In this document: piece by piece, positions 48,457 to 57,833 of the stretch
Layout: the number at the start of each line of letters is the position of its first letter
How positions within the stretch are numbered: the first letter of the stretch is position 1
NCBI GenBank assembly: GCA_028823485.1
Contig: JAPKBG010000007.1
Location: forward strand, 49,682-113,681
Direction of reading: 5' to 3'
DNA length: 64,000 bases
DNA from: Methylophilaceae bacterium
GTDB lineage: Bacteria > Pseudomonadota > Gammaproteobacteria > Burkholderiales > Methylophilaceae
The notes under the pieces: model-generated
The model's database searches: none
What the model was told of the DNA's origin: nothing
What the model saw: only the letters and a program-made list of their open reading frames with translations
Program-made: the position numbers and the translations under genes

Positions 48457-48607
48457 GGTTTTATGTCTTAAGTTATTCTGTCTTGAGTTATAAAGTACGG
48501 TTAATCTGATATGATATTAAAGAATATAGTTTTATTAAAATAATTTGAAGCATTTACACTGCAATGGTTCGCGTACAATTCAAACATTCACTATTTTAAT
48601 GGAAATC

Positions 48608-49171
48608 ATGATGGAAGCTGAAAGTAATGTAATTAATAAAGATAATTTAATTTGGTTGGATATGGAAATGACGGGATTATTACCTGATTCCGACCGGATT
48701 ATAGAGCTGGCAGCAGTGGTGACCGATGCCGAGCTTAATGTCCTAGGCGAGTCTCCTAGCATTGTGATTCAACAATCTGATGCTGTTTTAGATGGTATGG
48801 ATGCTTGGAATACGGGCACACATGGACGTAGTGGATTAACGGATAAAGTTAAAGCCTCAACAACCGATGAGGCTGCGGGCTCTCAGCAAATGATTGATTT
48901 TCTAAAACAATATGTACCAGAAGGTAAGTCACCAATGTGTGGCAATTCCATTTGTCAGGATCGCCGTTTTATGGCGCGCTATATGCCAGAATTAGAAGCG
49001 TTTTTTCACTACCGCAATTTAGATGTGAGTGTGTTTAAAGAGTTGGCTAGACGTTGGAAGCCTGAAATCTACTCAGGCTTTAAAAAATCGGGTAAGCATG
49101 AGGCTTTGGCGGATGTGTATGAGTCAATTGAAGAGCTGAAGTATTATCGAGAGCACTTTATTATTAAATAG
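48608..49171 (+). CDS. orn: Oligoribonuclease
   Basis: 3'-5' exonuclease that degrades 2-5-mer RNA and linear pGpG. The 187-residue DEDDh protein has [39 protein letters not shown] and [20 protein letters not shown] chose ATG 48608, with GGAAA just upstream; ATG 48599 and 48611 are in frame and equally possible. The 141 bp after the stop (49172-49312) are unremarkable apart from a weak CCGC/GCGG hairpin. Confidence 0.94.
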   Translation: MMEAESNVINKDNLIWLDMEMTGLLPDSDRIIELAAVVTDAELNVLGESPSIVIQQSDAVLDGMDAWNTGTHGRSGLTDKVKASTTDEAAGSQQMIDFLKQYVPEGKSPMCGNSICQDRRFMARYMPELEAFFHYRNLDVSVFKELARRWKPEIYSGFKKSGKHEALADVYESIEELKYYREHFIIK

Positions 49172-49312
49172 TATGATTAAGTGCGGATAACCAAGTAAAT
49201 GAGCCGCATAAAAATGAGGCGGAATTTTCTTAGAAATAACGCCCCAAAGGAGGAGGTTTTAGCGTTGGAGAAGCTAATTTATATAAGGCATACTCCGTGC
49301 CAAACCTTCTTT

Positions 49313-50776
49313 TTATTGCTGTGCGATGACTTTTTTATATAAGTCTAGGCATGTAGTAGCGCTAGAAGCCCAGCTAACGTCGGTACTCATACAGTTTTTC
49401 TGGATTTTTCGCCACGCTTTTTCATCTTACCAAAGTGACGTTGCCTTTCTAATTGTGTCCAATAGTGCAGCTTGAGTGACACTTTTAAGCACAAACCCTG
49501 TTGCTGTATTGTTTTTGATGGATGCTGGTGATGTATGCTGAATAGAATCTGCTAAACCGCCTGTAGATGAGACAATAGGCGGTGTTCCATAGGTTAAGCC
49601 ACATAGTTGATTTAATTCGTAAGGCCCAAAACGGGAGGGCATAATGAGCATGTCGGCACCTGCCATGATGTCGTGAGAGAGCAGATCGTTATAGCCGACA
49701 TTAAGGCTAACTATGCCAGGGTATTGTTTGTGTAATTGGCCGAATGATATTTCTAATGCCTTTTTACCACTCCCTAAGATAGCAATTTGACGACCTTCAG
49801 CGACCAGTTTTGGAATAATGGGCGGCAACAAATCTAAACCTTTTTGATAGGCAAGCCGACTTACAACGCCCAGTAATGGGGCGCTTGCATCAGTGTTGAG
49901 CACAAATGTTTTTTGTAAGTGCTTTTTAACTGACTTCTTCCCAGTAATGTTCTTGGCCGAATAGGGTTTGATGAGCGCTATATCGGTAGCTGAATTCCTA
50001 TTTTGCGTATCTATGCCATTCAAAATGCCAGTTAAGTGTGTTTGACGCTGTGATAATAAGCCTTACAAACCAAAACCAAAACCATAAGCTTAAGTTTGGA
50101 TTTCTTTCGCGTAAGTCTGACTCACTGAGCTGAGGTGGTCTGCGTAAAAAAGAACTGCTTTCATAAAGGAAATTTGATCGTGAAATTCAAATCCGTTGAT
50201 ATTGAAATATTCAGCAGGTAGTGCTAATTGCTTCAACTGATTGACATCAAAGTTGCCTTGATAGGCCATGTTATGAATGCTAAATATCGTTTTTACAGGT
50301 GTTTTATCAACTAACTTAATATACGCAGATGTTAGCCCTGATTGCCAATCATTGCAATGAACGATGTTAGGTTGCCAGTTAAGAGGGGAGCCTTTTTTAG
50401 TGAGTAAGCTGGCGACTCTCGAAAGCACGCCAAAGCGTAATGCATTGTCAGGCCAATCAATATTATTGTTATCTGTATAGGGCCCATCTTTACGATCATA
50501 TAAAGCATCATTTTTGATGGCGATTACATCCACATCACTATTAGCAGCTTTACCAGTAAAGAGTGTGCATTCCTGACCTAAAGCATAAATGGTTGCTAAT
50601 TGTTTAACTGCTGTTAATTTATCAAGTAAATTGCTATACGCAGGTAACAATACTTTAATATTGCCGTTAAATTCAGCTGCGTTCTGTATGGCTTTTGGTA
50701 GTGCACCACTCACGTCAGCTAAGTCGCCAGTTTTAATTAATGAGTGCGCTTCGGATGTTAGAAATAAGACCCGCAC
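49313..50776 (-). pseudogene. glgA: Glycogen synthase gene with three in-frame stop codons
   Basis: Full-length bacterial glycogen synthase reading from GTG 50776 (VRVLFLTSEAHSLIKTGDLAD) to TAA 49313-49315, about 488 codons in one frame with no frameshift. Internal TAA codons lie at 50090-50092, 50063-50065 and 49427-49429. Sequence after each stop still aligns with GlgA: GLLSQRQTHLTGILNGIDT, then VVSRLAYQKGLDLLPPII, and at the end WRKIQKNCMSTDVSWASSA. Key residues are also lost: the ADP-glucose motif KTGG reads KTGD, and the SRFEPCGL motif reads SRFGPYEL, without the catalytic glutamate. Native product would make glycogen from ADP-glucose. No glgC lies nearby. Confidence 0.9.
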
Positions 50777-50858
50777 ATTTTTCTCGTGTGAAGTTTGGTG
50801 AAAGAAGTGATATCCACTATTATAAATGCTAATTGAATATTTTAAACTAAGGAATTGT

Positions 50859-51242
50859 ATGTTGCTTGGGCAATGGATTGCAGTCGGTATTGGCGCTGCT
50901 ATTGGTGCATGGCTAAGGTGGGGTTTAGGCTTAATGTTTAATGCAACATTACCAGTCCTGGCTTTAGGCACTTTGCTGGCCAACTTGTTAGGGGGCTATC
51001 TCATAGGGTTGGCTATTGGGTCATTCGCTTTATTGCCTTCTGTTTCTCCAGAGGTGAGGCTATTTGTCATGACGGGCATGCTTGGCGGATTAACGACGTT
51101 TTCTACTTTTTCTGCTGAAGGCGTGAATTTGATTGCGCGAGGGCAATATGCATGGGCTGTCATGCACGTGTTAGTGCATGTGCTGGGGTCTCTAGCCATG
51201 ACGGGTTTTGGTATTTTAACGATTCATTTTATAAAAGGATAA
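50859..51242 (+). CDS. crcB: Fluoride efflux channel
   Basis: Dual-topology membrane channel that exports fluoride, 127 residues with four membrane helices. The family signature GGLTTFSTFSAEGVNLI (about 73-89), the N-terminal GAAIGAWLRWGLG and the LGTLLANLLGGYLIGL block are clear. ATG 50859 has AAGGA 7-11 bases upstream. Its promoter lies in or next to the 5' end of the decaying glgA. I saw no fluoride riboswitch fold upstream. Confidence 0.94.
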   Translation: MLLGQWIAVGIGAAIGAWLRWGLGLMFNATLPVLALGTLLANLLGGYLIGLAIGSFALLPSVSPEVRLFVMTGMLGGLTTFSTFSAEGVNLIARGQYAWAVMHVLVHVLGSLAMTGFGILTIHFIKG

Positions 51243-51261
51243 TGTGATGTAAGGCGTCTAT

Positions 51262-51502
51262 TTGAAAGTGTTGGTACCAGAAAAATTGCTCAACTATGGT
51301 AATTTTTTTTACGAGTGGATTTTGCGAGAAGCTGAGTCGATGAGGAAACAACATGTACGATAGCTGAATTCGGCCGTTATGGACACCTAAAGGAGTTGCA
51401 TTCTTTGAATTAGCAGGCGAGATATATATTGCGTTGGATTTTTTTGCGACTAAAGAGGATATTGAACAGTTATCAATGTTGTTACAGTCGGTGGATAATT
51501 AA
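51262..51502 (+). pseudogene. Unrecognised gene relic
   Basis: Two short frames with protein-like composition follow crcB: LKVLVPEKLLNYGNFFYEWI from TTG 51262 to a TAG at 51361, then in another frame LWTPKGVAFFELAGEIYIAL up to TAA 51500-51502. A frameshift of a single decayed gene would explain both. I cannot name the family. The rest of the 51243-51621 gap is the rne terminator and AT-rich DNA. Confidence 0.35.
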
Positions 51503-51576
51503 TTGTTTTATATTAAATTTAAGGCAGAGATAGAGAAGACGAAATAATCTAAATGGTTAATAAAATTGCTGCCAAT

Positions 51577-51606
51577 AAAAAAGCCCGAACAAGTCGGGCT
51601 TTTTTA
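51577..51606 (-). terminator. Terminator of rne
   Basis: Stem AAAAAAGCCCGA (51577-51588) / TCGGGCTTTTTT (51594-51605) with a 5-base loop, 16 bp past the rne stop. The A and T runs make it usable in both directions. Confidence 0.9.
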
Positions 51607-51621
51607 TTGATGAGAAACAGT

Positions 51622-54147
51622 TTACTTCTGTGTTTCAACCATCACTAACGGTTCGCTAGTATTACTTACCGTTTCATCTTTTTTCCAGTTTGCTGGCTTA
51701 CGTGGTACTTTTGGCTTTGCTGCCGGCTTCGCTGTTTTTGCAGCAGCCTTCGTTTCGACCATCTGTAAGCCACTATCAGCTAAATCAACTGGCTTTGCAG
51801 CTTTTGGCTTGCGTGGCGCTCTTGGTTTTGCTGGTTTCTTAGCAGTAAGCTTTTTAGCTGACTCAGCTTTTGTTGCTGTAGGTGTTTCTTTTTCGACTGC
51901 TTTTGGTTTTACCTTAGATTTTGCTGCTTTGCGAGGAGCTGCCTTTGGCTTTTCATTTACGCTGACTGTCGTTTCCGCTGCATCTGTCGTTTTCTCAACT
52001 TTAGTGTTATGTGCGTTAGTTTCAACCGCTTTAGTTTCTTTAGTCTCAGGTTTTGTTTCCACTACAGGCGTTACAAGCTGCTTTTCGTTTGCTGTATTTT
52101 CAGCTGGCATTACATTGTTCGCTTCATCACGCGGTTTACGATCACGTCTACCACCACGACCACGTCTGTTTCCACGTGATTGTTGGTTATTTGACTTTTC
52201 TGAAGCTTCGTCATTAACTGCTGCTTCAGTTTTCTGCGTGTTTGGCTTTTCATCATGTGGTTGACGTGAGCGCTCTTGTTTTACTGCATTGTCGTTACGT
52301 TGTTGAACGTTGTTGTTATCATTGCCGCCATTTGCGTTACGGTCGCGGTTATTGCGACTGCGATTGCGATTGCGATTGCGGTTTTTGTTGCTACGTTCGC
52401 GGTTATTGTTAGTTGGCTTTTCTTCGGTTGCCGGCTTTTCTACTTTAACCTCACCTGTGCCACCTAACCATTTTTTAACAAGGCTAATAAATGATCTTTT
52501 AGCGGCTGGTTTACTTGGGATTTTCGCTGTAACAGGGGCTGGTGTTGTAGTCGAGATGCCTTTAACAAGGGCAACTGGTGCAGTAGGTTTATTTTCTGTT
52601 GTTAGGCTACTTGCAGGGTCGCTTTCTGATGGTATTTCTACCATATCATAGCTTGCGCGTGTAGTATCCTCAGTCACATCTTCTTGCTTAAGACGCACGA
52701 TAGTATAGTTTGGTGTTTCCATATGAATGTTTGGAATTAACACCACTTCTACGCCCATCAATTGTTCAATGCTATGAATCTCTCCACGTTTTTCATTGAG
52801 TAAGAATGTCGCTGCATCGACTGGTAATTGCACTTGAATAACAGCGCTGCTGTCCTTCATTGCCTCCTCTTGCGTAATGCGTAATATATGCAATGCTGTT
52901 GATTCAATGCCGCGAATATGGCCTGTGCCGTTGCAACGAGGGCAAGCACTGTGGTTTGCTTCACTCAGGCTTGTACGTAAACGCTGACGAGAAAGCTCTA
53001 GTAAACCAAAGCGTGATATTTTTCCAATTTGAACGCGGGCACGATCTGGGTTTAGTTCATCACGTGTACGATTTTCGACTGTACGTTGATTGCTTGATTT
53101 TTCCATGTCGATGAAATCAATTACAACCAAACCGCCAAGGTCCCGCAATCTTAATTGACGCGCTACTTCTTCAGCTGCTTCAAGATTGGTATTTAAAGCA
53201 GTTTGCTCAATATCCGCACCTTTGATTGAACGTCCTGAGTTAACGTCAATTGAGACTAAAGCCTCAGTATGGTCAATCACGATGGCGCCACCAGATGGTA
53301 AACGCACTTCACGGGAGTGCGCAGTCTCAATTTGATGTTCAATTTGGAAGCGAGAGAAGAGAGGGGTTTCGTCTTCATATAACTTGACGCGTGCTACATT
53401 AGCTGGCATCACGTGATTCATGAATTGAACCGCTTGCTCATACACTTCAGGAGTGTCGATGAGAATTTCACCAATGTCTGTACTAAAGTAATCACGTATC
53501 GCACGAATCACTAAACTACCTTCTTGATAAATCAGGAAAGCACCTTTTTGTGTCGTTGAAGCACCTTCAATGGCAGCCCAAAGCTGTAATAGGTAGCTTA
53601 AGTCCCATTGTAGCTCTTCTGCAGAGCGGCCAATACCTGCGGTACGGGCAATAATGCTCATGCCTTTTGGTACATCAAGTGAGGCCATAGTGTCACGTAA
53701 TTCACTACGTTCATCACCTTCTACACGACGTGAAACACCACCACCACGCGGGTTGTTTGGCATTAATACTAGGTAACGTCCTGCAAGTGAGATGTAAGAA
53801 GTTAATGCGGCACCTTTAGTGCCACGTTCATCTTTGTCGACTTGCACGATAAGCTCTTGACCTTCTTTAAGCACATCCTGAATGCGGACTTTCCCACCTT
53901 CTGGATTGCTATTAAAGTATGAGCGTGAAATTTCTTTAAAGGGTAGAAAGCCGTGGCGTTCTGAACCGTAGTCGACAAAAGCTGCTTCTAGTGAAGGCTC
54001 TATACGAGTGATAATGCCTTTGTAAATGTTACTTTTACGTTGTTCTCTACCTGCGTGCTCGATGTCTAAATCGATCAGTTTTTGTCCATCGACAATCGCA
54101 ACGCGTAGTTCTTCTGACTGCGTTGCATTAAATAACATGCGTTTCAT
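51622..54147 (-). CDS. rne: Ribonuclease E
   Basis: Endonuclease that starts mRNA decay and processes tRNA and rRNA, and scaffolds the degradosome. The 841-residue protein has the catalytic N-terminal half: S1 domain ([20 protein letters not shown]), 5'-sensor and RNase-H-like parts, DNase-I-like domain with metal site ([10 protein letters not shown] and [12 protein letters not shown]) and zinc link [10 protein letters not shown] (about 395-404). From about residue 520 the tail is low-complexity, with Arg/Asn-rich [12 protein letters not shown] and Lys/Ala/Pro-rich stretches, as expected for RNA-binding disorder. GGGAG precedes ATG 54147. A long leader lies upstream. Confidence 0.96.
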   Translation of the reverse strand: MKRMLFNATQSEELRVAIVDGQKLIDLDIEHAGREQRKSNIYKGIITRIEPSLEAAFVDYGSERHGFLPFKEISRSYFNSNPEGGKVRIQDVLKEGQELIVQVDKDERGTKGAALTSYISLAGRYLVLMPNNPRGGGVSRRVEGDERSELRDTMASLDVPKGMSIIARTAGIGRSAEELQWDLSYLLQLWAAIEGASTTQKGAFLIYQEGSLVIRAIRDYFSTDIGEILIDTPEVYEQAVQFMNHVMPANVARVKLYEDETPLFSRFQIEHQIETAHSREVRLPSGGAIVIDHTEALVSIDVNSGRSIKGADIEQTALNTNLEAAEEVARQLRLRDLGGLVVIDFIDMEKSSNQRTVENRTRDELNPDRARVQIGKISRFGLLELSRQRLRTSLSEANHSACPRCNGTGHIRGIESTALHILRITQEEAMKDSSAVIQVQLPVDAATFLLNEKRGEIHSIEQLMGVEVVLIPNIHMETPNYTIVRLKQEDVTEDTTRASYDMVEIPSESDPASSLTTENKPTAPVALVKGISTTTPAPVTAKIPSKPAAKRSFISLVKKWLGGTGEVKVEKPATEEKPTNNNRERSNKNRNRNRNRSRNNRDRNANGGNDNNNVQQRNDNAVKQERSRQPHDEKPNTQKTEAAVNDEASEKSNNQQSRGNRRGRGGRRDRKPRDEANNVMPAENTANEKQLVTPVVETKPETKETKAVETNAHNTKVEKTTDAAETTVSVNEKPKAAPRKAAKSKVKPKAVEKETPTATKAESAKKLTAKKPAKPRAPRKPKAAKPVDLADSGLQMVETKAAAKTAKPAAKPKVPRKPANWKKDETVSNTSEPLVMVETQK

Positions 54148-54676
54148 TGAATACTCCCACGCTAGGCGGGCAGATGATAGAGCAAATTAAAGTGCTGAAG
54201 AGTCGATTAATGATGCCTGTGGCATGATCAATGAATTTATGATGAAGCAAATGTACGGTAAGAACATGCTTTTAACAAAGGCTTCACTGCTTTTCAGTTG
54301 AAAATCTGTTGTTAAAAACCACTTGAGCACTTAAAATTTGTGTTTGTAGGCGCTCAGTTATGACGTTACCTCGATAACGACAAACTACGGTGAATGGTCA
54401 TGATGTTGCTTAGTTATACTTAAAAATTATGCCTGTTATTGCTATAAATTCGTTAAAATCGAGACTTCAGTCACTTTAGTCGCACTTTCTAATTTTTATC
54501 TGCGGCGGCTATAGCGTAATAATTTTATCGCTACTTAAATTTGGCGAGCGGTATTAACCAAATGTTCTTTAAAACTAAATATTTAATAATGAAATATTTA
54601 GCCTCGCTAGTCTAGAGTTTCTCTAGATTTAGACGAAACTAGAGTATAGGCTTTATTAAGGTTTTAGGCAAAAAAT
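54148..54676. promoter_or_regulatory. 529-bp divergent leader between rne and rluC
   Basis: No gene is visible. The stretch is AT-rich with several short inverted repeats. In other bacteria RNase E controls its own level through a long structured 5' leader, so the rne side may be such a leader (inference). A likely rluC -10 region is TTAAAAT near 54453. Confidence 0.45.
54611..54627 (+). repeat. Inverted repeat upstream of rluC
   Basis: TCTAGAG (54611-54617) and CTCTAGA (54621-54627) with a TTT loop, 50 bp before the rluC start. CTAGAG occurs again at 54639-54644. It may be an operator or a leader hairpin. Confidence 0.4.
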
Positions 54677-55675
54677 ATGACACAAGTAAGTGAAAATAAA
54701 CAAATAAGTGAGCATGCAGCGGCGTTGCTCACCATTGATGAGGCTAGTGAAGGGCAACGTGTTGACAATTTCTTAGCTAAAATACTAAAAGGCGTTCCTA
54801 AAAGCCATATTTACCGCATTTTACGCAGTGGAGAAGTGCGGGTTAATAAAGGTCGAGTCGATGCATCACTTAAGTTAAGTTTAAATGATGTCGTAAGGGT
54901 GCCGCCAATACGGATGTCGGCAAAAAATCCAACATCAGCTACATCGAAAGCGCCTGAAGAGGCTAAGTTCGACAAAGCCATTGTCTATGAAGATGAGGCG
55001 ATGCTAGTTATTGATAAGCCAGCTGGTTTTGCTGTACATGGTGGCAGTGGGATTAGCCGGGGCGTGATTGAACAACTGCGCTTGGAACGACCAAAAGCTA
55101 AGTTTTTGGAATTGGTGCATCGTTTAGATCGTGACACTTCTGGTGTGTTAATGCTGGCTAAGCGGCGTAGTGCCTTGGTGGCATTGCATGCGGCGATTAA
55201 AGGCAATAAAACCGATAAACGTTACGCGGTGATGGTGGCTGGCGAATGGACGGACGCAAAAAAACGTGTTGTTTTATATTTGCAGAAATATGTGCTGCCC
55301 AATGGGGAGCGCCGTGTTAATGTGGTGCCCGATAAAAGGGAAGATAAACACAATGAGGCGCAGGTTTCAGAAACGGTTTTCTACTTAAAACAAGTATTTG
55401 AAGGTTTCAGCTTGTTGGAAGCTAAGTTGGTTACTGGCCGTACACACCAATTGCGTGTGCAATTAGCGCATTTAGGCTTTCCGATTCTTGGGGATGATAA
55501 GTATGGCAACCTTGATTTAAATAAAAAATTACAAAAACAAGGCTTGAAACGAATGTTTTTGCATTCGTGTGAAACTAAATTAGCACACCCACTCTCTCAT
55601 GAGCGATTGCGTTTATTTGCACCATTGCCGAAAGAGCTGGATAAGTTCATCCAGGCATTAACAAAAAATACTTAG
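54677..55675 (+). CDS. rluC: 23S rRNA pseudouridine synthase, RluC type
   Basis: Makes pseudouridines in 23S rRNA (RluC acts at 955, 2504 and 2580 in E. coli numbering). The 332-residue protein has an N-terminal S4 domain (GQRVDNFLAKILKGVPKSHIYRI), the catalytic aspartate motif LELVHRLDRDTSGVLMLAK and VTGRTHQLRVQLAHLGFPI. rne on one side and a HAD-rieske-sppA run on the other is a common proteobacterial order. Confidence 0.94.
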   Translation: MTQVSENKQISEHAAALLTIDEASEGQRVDNFLAKILKGVPKSHIYRILRSGEVRVNKGRVDASLKLSLNDVVRVPPIRMSAKNPTSATSKAPEEAKFDKAIVYEDEAMLVIDKPAGFAVHGGSGISRGVIEQLRLERPKAKFLELVHRLDRDTSGVLMLAKRRSALVALHAAIKGNKTDKRYAVMVAGEWTDAKKRVVLYLQKYVLPNGERRVNVVPDKREDKHNEAQVSETVFYLKQVFEGFSLLEAKLVTGRTHQLRVQLAHLGFPILGDDKYGNLDLNKKLQKQGLKRMFLHSCETKLAHPLSHERLRLFAPLPKELDKFIQALTKNT

Positions 55676-55694
55676 CAAAACAGAAGGTTATAGT

Positions 55695-56363
55695 TTGATA
55701 AGAAAAGATGGTAAACAATTTGATTTGATTGTATGGGACTGGGATGGCACGTTGGTGGACTCCACTGGTATGATTGCAGGTGCGCTTGTCAAGGCGACGG
55801 AGCAGGTGGGTTTACCTAGTTTGCCGCTAGATAAAGCACGTAGCGTTATCGGGCTTGGGCTGCGTGAATCTATTGATACTTTATTTGGTGATATTTCAGC
55901 AGAGCAAGCACAAGCGTTAAGTAAACAGTATTCGATTAATTATTATACAGGTGAAGAAAAAATCCTTTTATTCGAAGGCGCTCAATCGCTTATAACAGAG
56001 TTAAGGAGGCGTGGGTATAAGCAAGCTGTAGCGACAGGCAAAGGTAGAAGAGGACTTAATCTTGCATTAGAAAACTCAGGGTTTGCTCGCTACATAAACG
56101 CAACGAAAACAGTAGACGAGTGCTTTTCAAAGCCACATCCGCAAATGTTAGATGAGTTGATGGATGAACTTGTGGTGACGCCTGAGCGCACAATAATGAT
56201 TGGTGATAGTACGTACGATTTGCAAATGGCACAGAATGCGGGTGTACAGTCATTAGCGGTGACTTTTGGTGCGCATACGAGTGATAAGCTATTGAAACAT
56301 AATCCAAAAAGTATTTTTAATACGTTTCAAGAGCTCAGTGATTGGTTATTAAATAATGCATGA
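55695..56363 (+). CDS. HAD-family phosphatase, phosphoglycolate-phosphatase-like
   Basis: A 222-residue HAD hydrolase: motif I VWDWDGTLVDSTG, a small helical cap, motif II serine/threonine in AVATGKGRRGL and motif III KPHPQMLDEL with IMIGDSTYDLQMAQNAG. The substrate is uncertain (phosphoglycolate or a similar small phosphate). It starts at TTG 55695 with AGAAGGT upstream, 20 bp after rluC; no ATG is available near the motif I aspartate. It overlaps the Rieske gene by 8 bp. Confidence 0.88.
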   Translation: MIRKDGKQFDLIVWDWDGTLVDSTGMIAGALVKATEQVGLPSLPLDKARSVIGLGLRESIDTLFGDISAEQAQALSKQYSINYYTGEEKILLFEGAQSLITELRRRGYKQAVATGKGRRGLNLALENSGFARYINATKTVDECFSKPHPQMLDELMDELVVTPERTIMIGDSTYDLQMAQNAGVQSLAVTFGAHTSDKLLKHNPKSIFNTFQELSDWLLNNA

Positions 56364-56739
56364 CCAAACGATTGTATTCAAAAGCAGTGATTTGCAAGAG
56401 CAATCACTGGGGCTTAGGTTCGATTTGCCACAGTTGGGCGAACATGCAACAGGCTTTGTAATTCGATTTGAAACTAAACCTTATGCTTATGTGAATCAAT
56501 GTGCACATATGCCAGTAGAGCTTGATTGGAATGAAGGAAAATTTTTCACAGTAGATAAAACGTTTATCATTTGTGCGACGCATGGCGCACAATATGCACC
56601 AGAGACAGGACGCTGTATTGCTGGGCCGTGTAAAGGAAAACAGTTGCAACCATTAGCCGTAACAGAGAAAAATAACAAAGTGACTATTCATTTAGATTCG
56701 CTTGTAGACGCGCTCAAAAAGCAATCACCTAAAACTTAA
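56356..56739 (+). CDS. Rieske 2Fe-2S ferredoxin-like protein
   Basis: A 127-residue soluble Rieske protein with the cluster ligands in CAHMPVELDW (Cys-x-His) and CATHGAQYAPETG (Cys-x2-His). The cluster motif is followed by GRCIAGPCKGKQLQPL. The electron partner is unknown. The same small Rieske gene sits between the HAD phosphatase and sppA in many betaproteobacteria (recalled). ATG 56356 overlaps the upstream stop, which suggests coupled translation. Confidence 0.9.
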   Translation: MHDQTIVFKSSDLQEQSLGLRFDLPQLGEHATGFVIRFETKPYAYVNQCAHMPVELDWNEGKFFTVDKTFIICATHGAQYAPETGRCIAGPCKGKQLQPLAVTEKNNKVTIHLDSLVDALKKQSPKT

Positions 56740-56759
56740 TTAATAGAAAGCTAAAAGAA

Positions 56760-57719
56760 ATGGCAGACGAAATAAATACGCAAGATAGTCAATGGCAAAA
56801 AGGTGTGATTGAAAAGCTAGCGACATCTAGTTTGGATGAGCAAAAGGCGTCTAGGCGTTGGGGTATTTTCTTTAAAATACTGACTTTCTTGTACTTGCTT
56901 ACCATATTGGCTTACGCTGTTGGCTGGGTTGTGAAAGATGGCAAGGCAATGACTGGTTCACATACGGCATTAATTGATATCGCTGGGGTAATTATGCCTG
57001 GTGGTGAGGTGAATGCAGATGCGGTGTTAGGGAGTTTGACCGATGCTTATGAAAGTAAAGGGACCAAAGGTATTATTCTGCGGATTAATAGCCCTGGCGG
57101 CAGCCCTGTGCAAGCGGGGATTATCAATGAGGAAATCAATCGTCAAAAGAAATTGCATCCAGAGATTCCAGTCTATGCGGTCGTAGAAGATATTTGCGCT
57201 TCAGGGGGTTATTATATTGCTGCAGCAGCAGATAAAATCTATGTTGATAAAGCAAGTATTGTTGGTTCCATTGGTGTGTTAATGGATGGTTATGGCTTTA
57301 CTGGTGTGATGGAGAAGGTTGGCGTAGAGCGTCGATTAATGACTGCTGGTAGAAATAAAGCCATGTTGGATCCGTTTTCACCCGTCAATCCTGAACATAA
57401 AGCGTATGCGCAAGCGCTGCTGGATGGGATTCATGAGCAATTTAAGACCGTTGTACGCGAAGGTCGTGGTAAAAGACTACATGAAACGGCGGACACTTTT
57501 AGCGGTTTGTTTTGGAGTGGTGAGGAGAGTATTAAAATTGGTTTGGCAGATGCATTTGGTAGCACAGAATTTGTTGCTAGAGATGTCATAAAACAAGAGG
57601 ATATTGTTGACTTTACACACCAAGAGACTTTTGCGGACCGCTTTGCTAAGCGCTTGGGAGCGAGTATTGCTAAACATATTGGATTTGATGTTGAGGCAAG
57701 CGGGTTGAAGTTGCGTTAA
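56760..57719 (+). CDS. sppA: Signal peptide peptidase, S49 family
   Basis: Membrane-anchored serine protease that degrades cleaved signal peptides. The 319-residue short form has one N-terminal membrane helix (IFFKILTFLYLLTILAYAVG, about 37-56), then LRINSPGGSPVQAGIINEEI, the catalytic serine in ICASGGYYIAAAADKIY and the later lysine region VGSIGVLMDGYGFTG. It has a terminator directly downstream. Confidence 0.92.
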   Translation: MADEINTQDSQWQKGVIEKLATSSLDEQKASRRWGIFFKILTFLYLLTILAYAVGWVVKDGKAMTGSHTALIDIAGVIMPGGEVNADAVLGSLTDAYESKGTKGIILRINSPGGSPVQAGIINEEINRQKKLHPEIPVYAVVEDICASGGYYIAAAADKIYVDKASIVGSIGVLMDGYGFTGVMEKVGVERRLMTAGRNKAMLDPFSPVNPEHKAYAQALLDGIHEQFKTVVREGRGKRLHETADTFSGLFWSGEESIKIGLADAFGSTEFVARDVIKQEDIVDFTHQETFADRFAKRLGASIAKHIGFDVEASGLKLR

Positions 57720-57754
57720 GCCTTTCTAATATCAAGTGTTGGTGGTTATAAAGT

Positions 57755-57784
57755 AAAAAAGCTGGGCATCGGGCAGCTTTTTAT
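57755..57784 (+). terminator. Terminator after sppA
   Basis: Stem AAAAAGCTG (57756-57764) / CAGCTTTTT (57774-57782) with a 9-base loop, ended by T residues. It could also serve the convergent pgi, whose stop is 50 bp away. Confidence 0.82.
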
Positions 57785-57833
57785 TTGTCTGCAGATGTCG
57801 CAGAAGAACTATTGAAATTAAAGCGCTACATCA

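Noticed and set aside
49427..50023. Short separate glycosyltransferase gene
   Set aside because: It is in the same frame as the upstream GlgA part, separated only by stop codons, so it is one pseudogene.
50700..50858. Fluoride riboswitch upstream of crcB
   Set aside because: The stretch is mostly the 5' end of the decayed glgA, and I could not see the conserved pseudoknot pattern.
52360..52400. Short tandem repeat (GCGATT-type) near 52.36 kb
   Set aside because: It encodes the Asn-Arg repeats of the RNase E tail in frame; it is a coding low-complexity tract, not a mobile or CRISPR repeat.
51809..52651. Long open frames opposite the C-terminal half of rne
   Set aside because: They are the antisense of the low-complexity Lys/Ala/Pro/Arg-rich tail, which makes stop-free hydrophobic frames; there is no ribosome site or family match.
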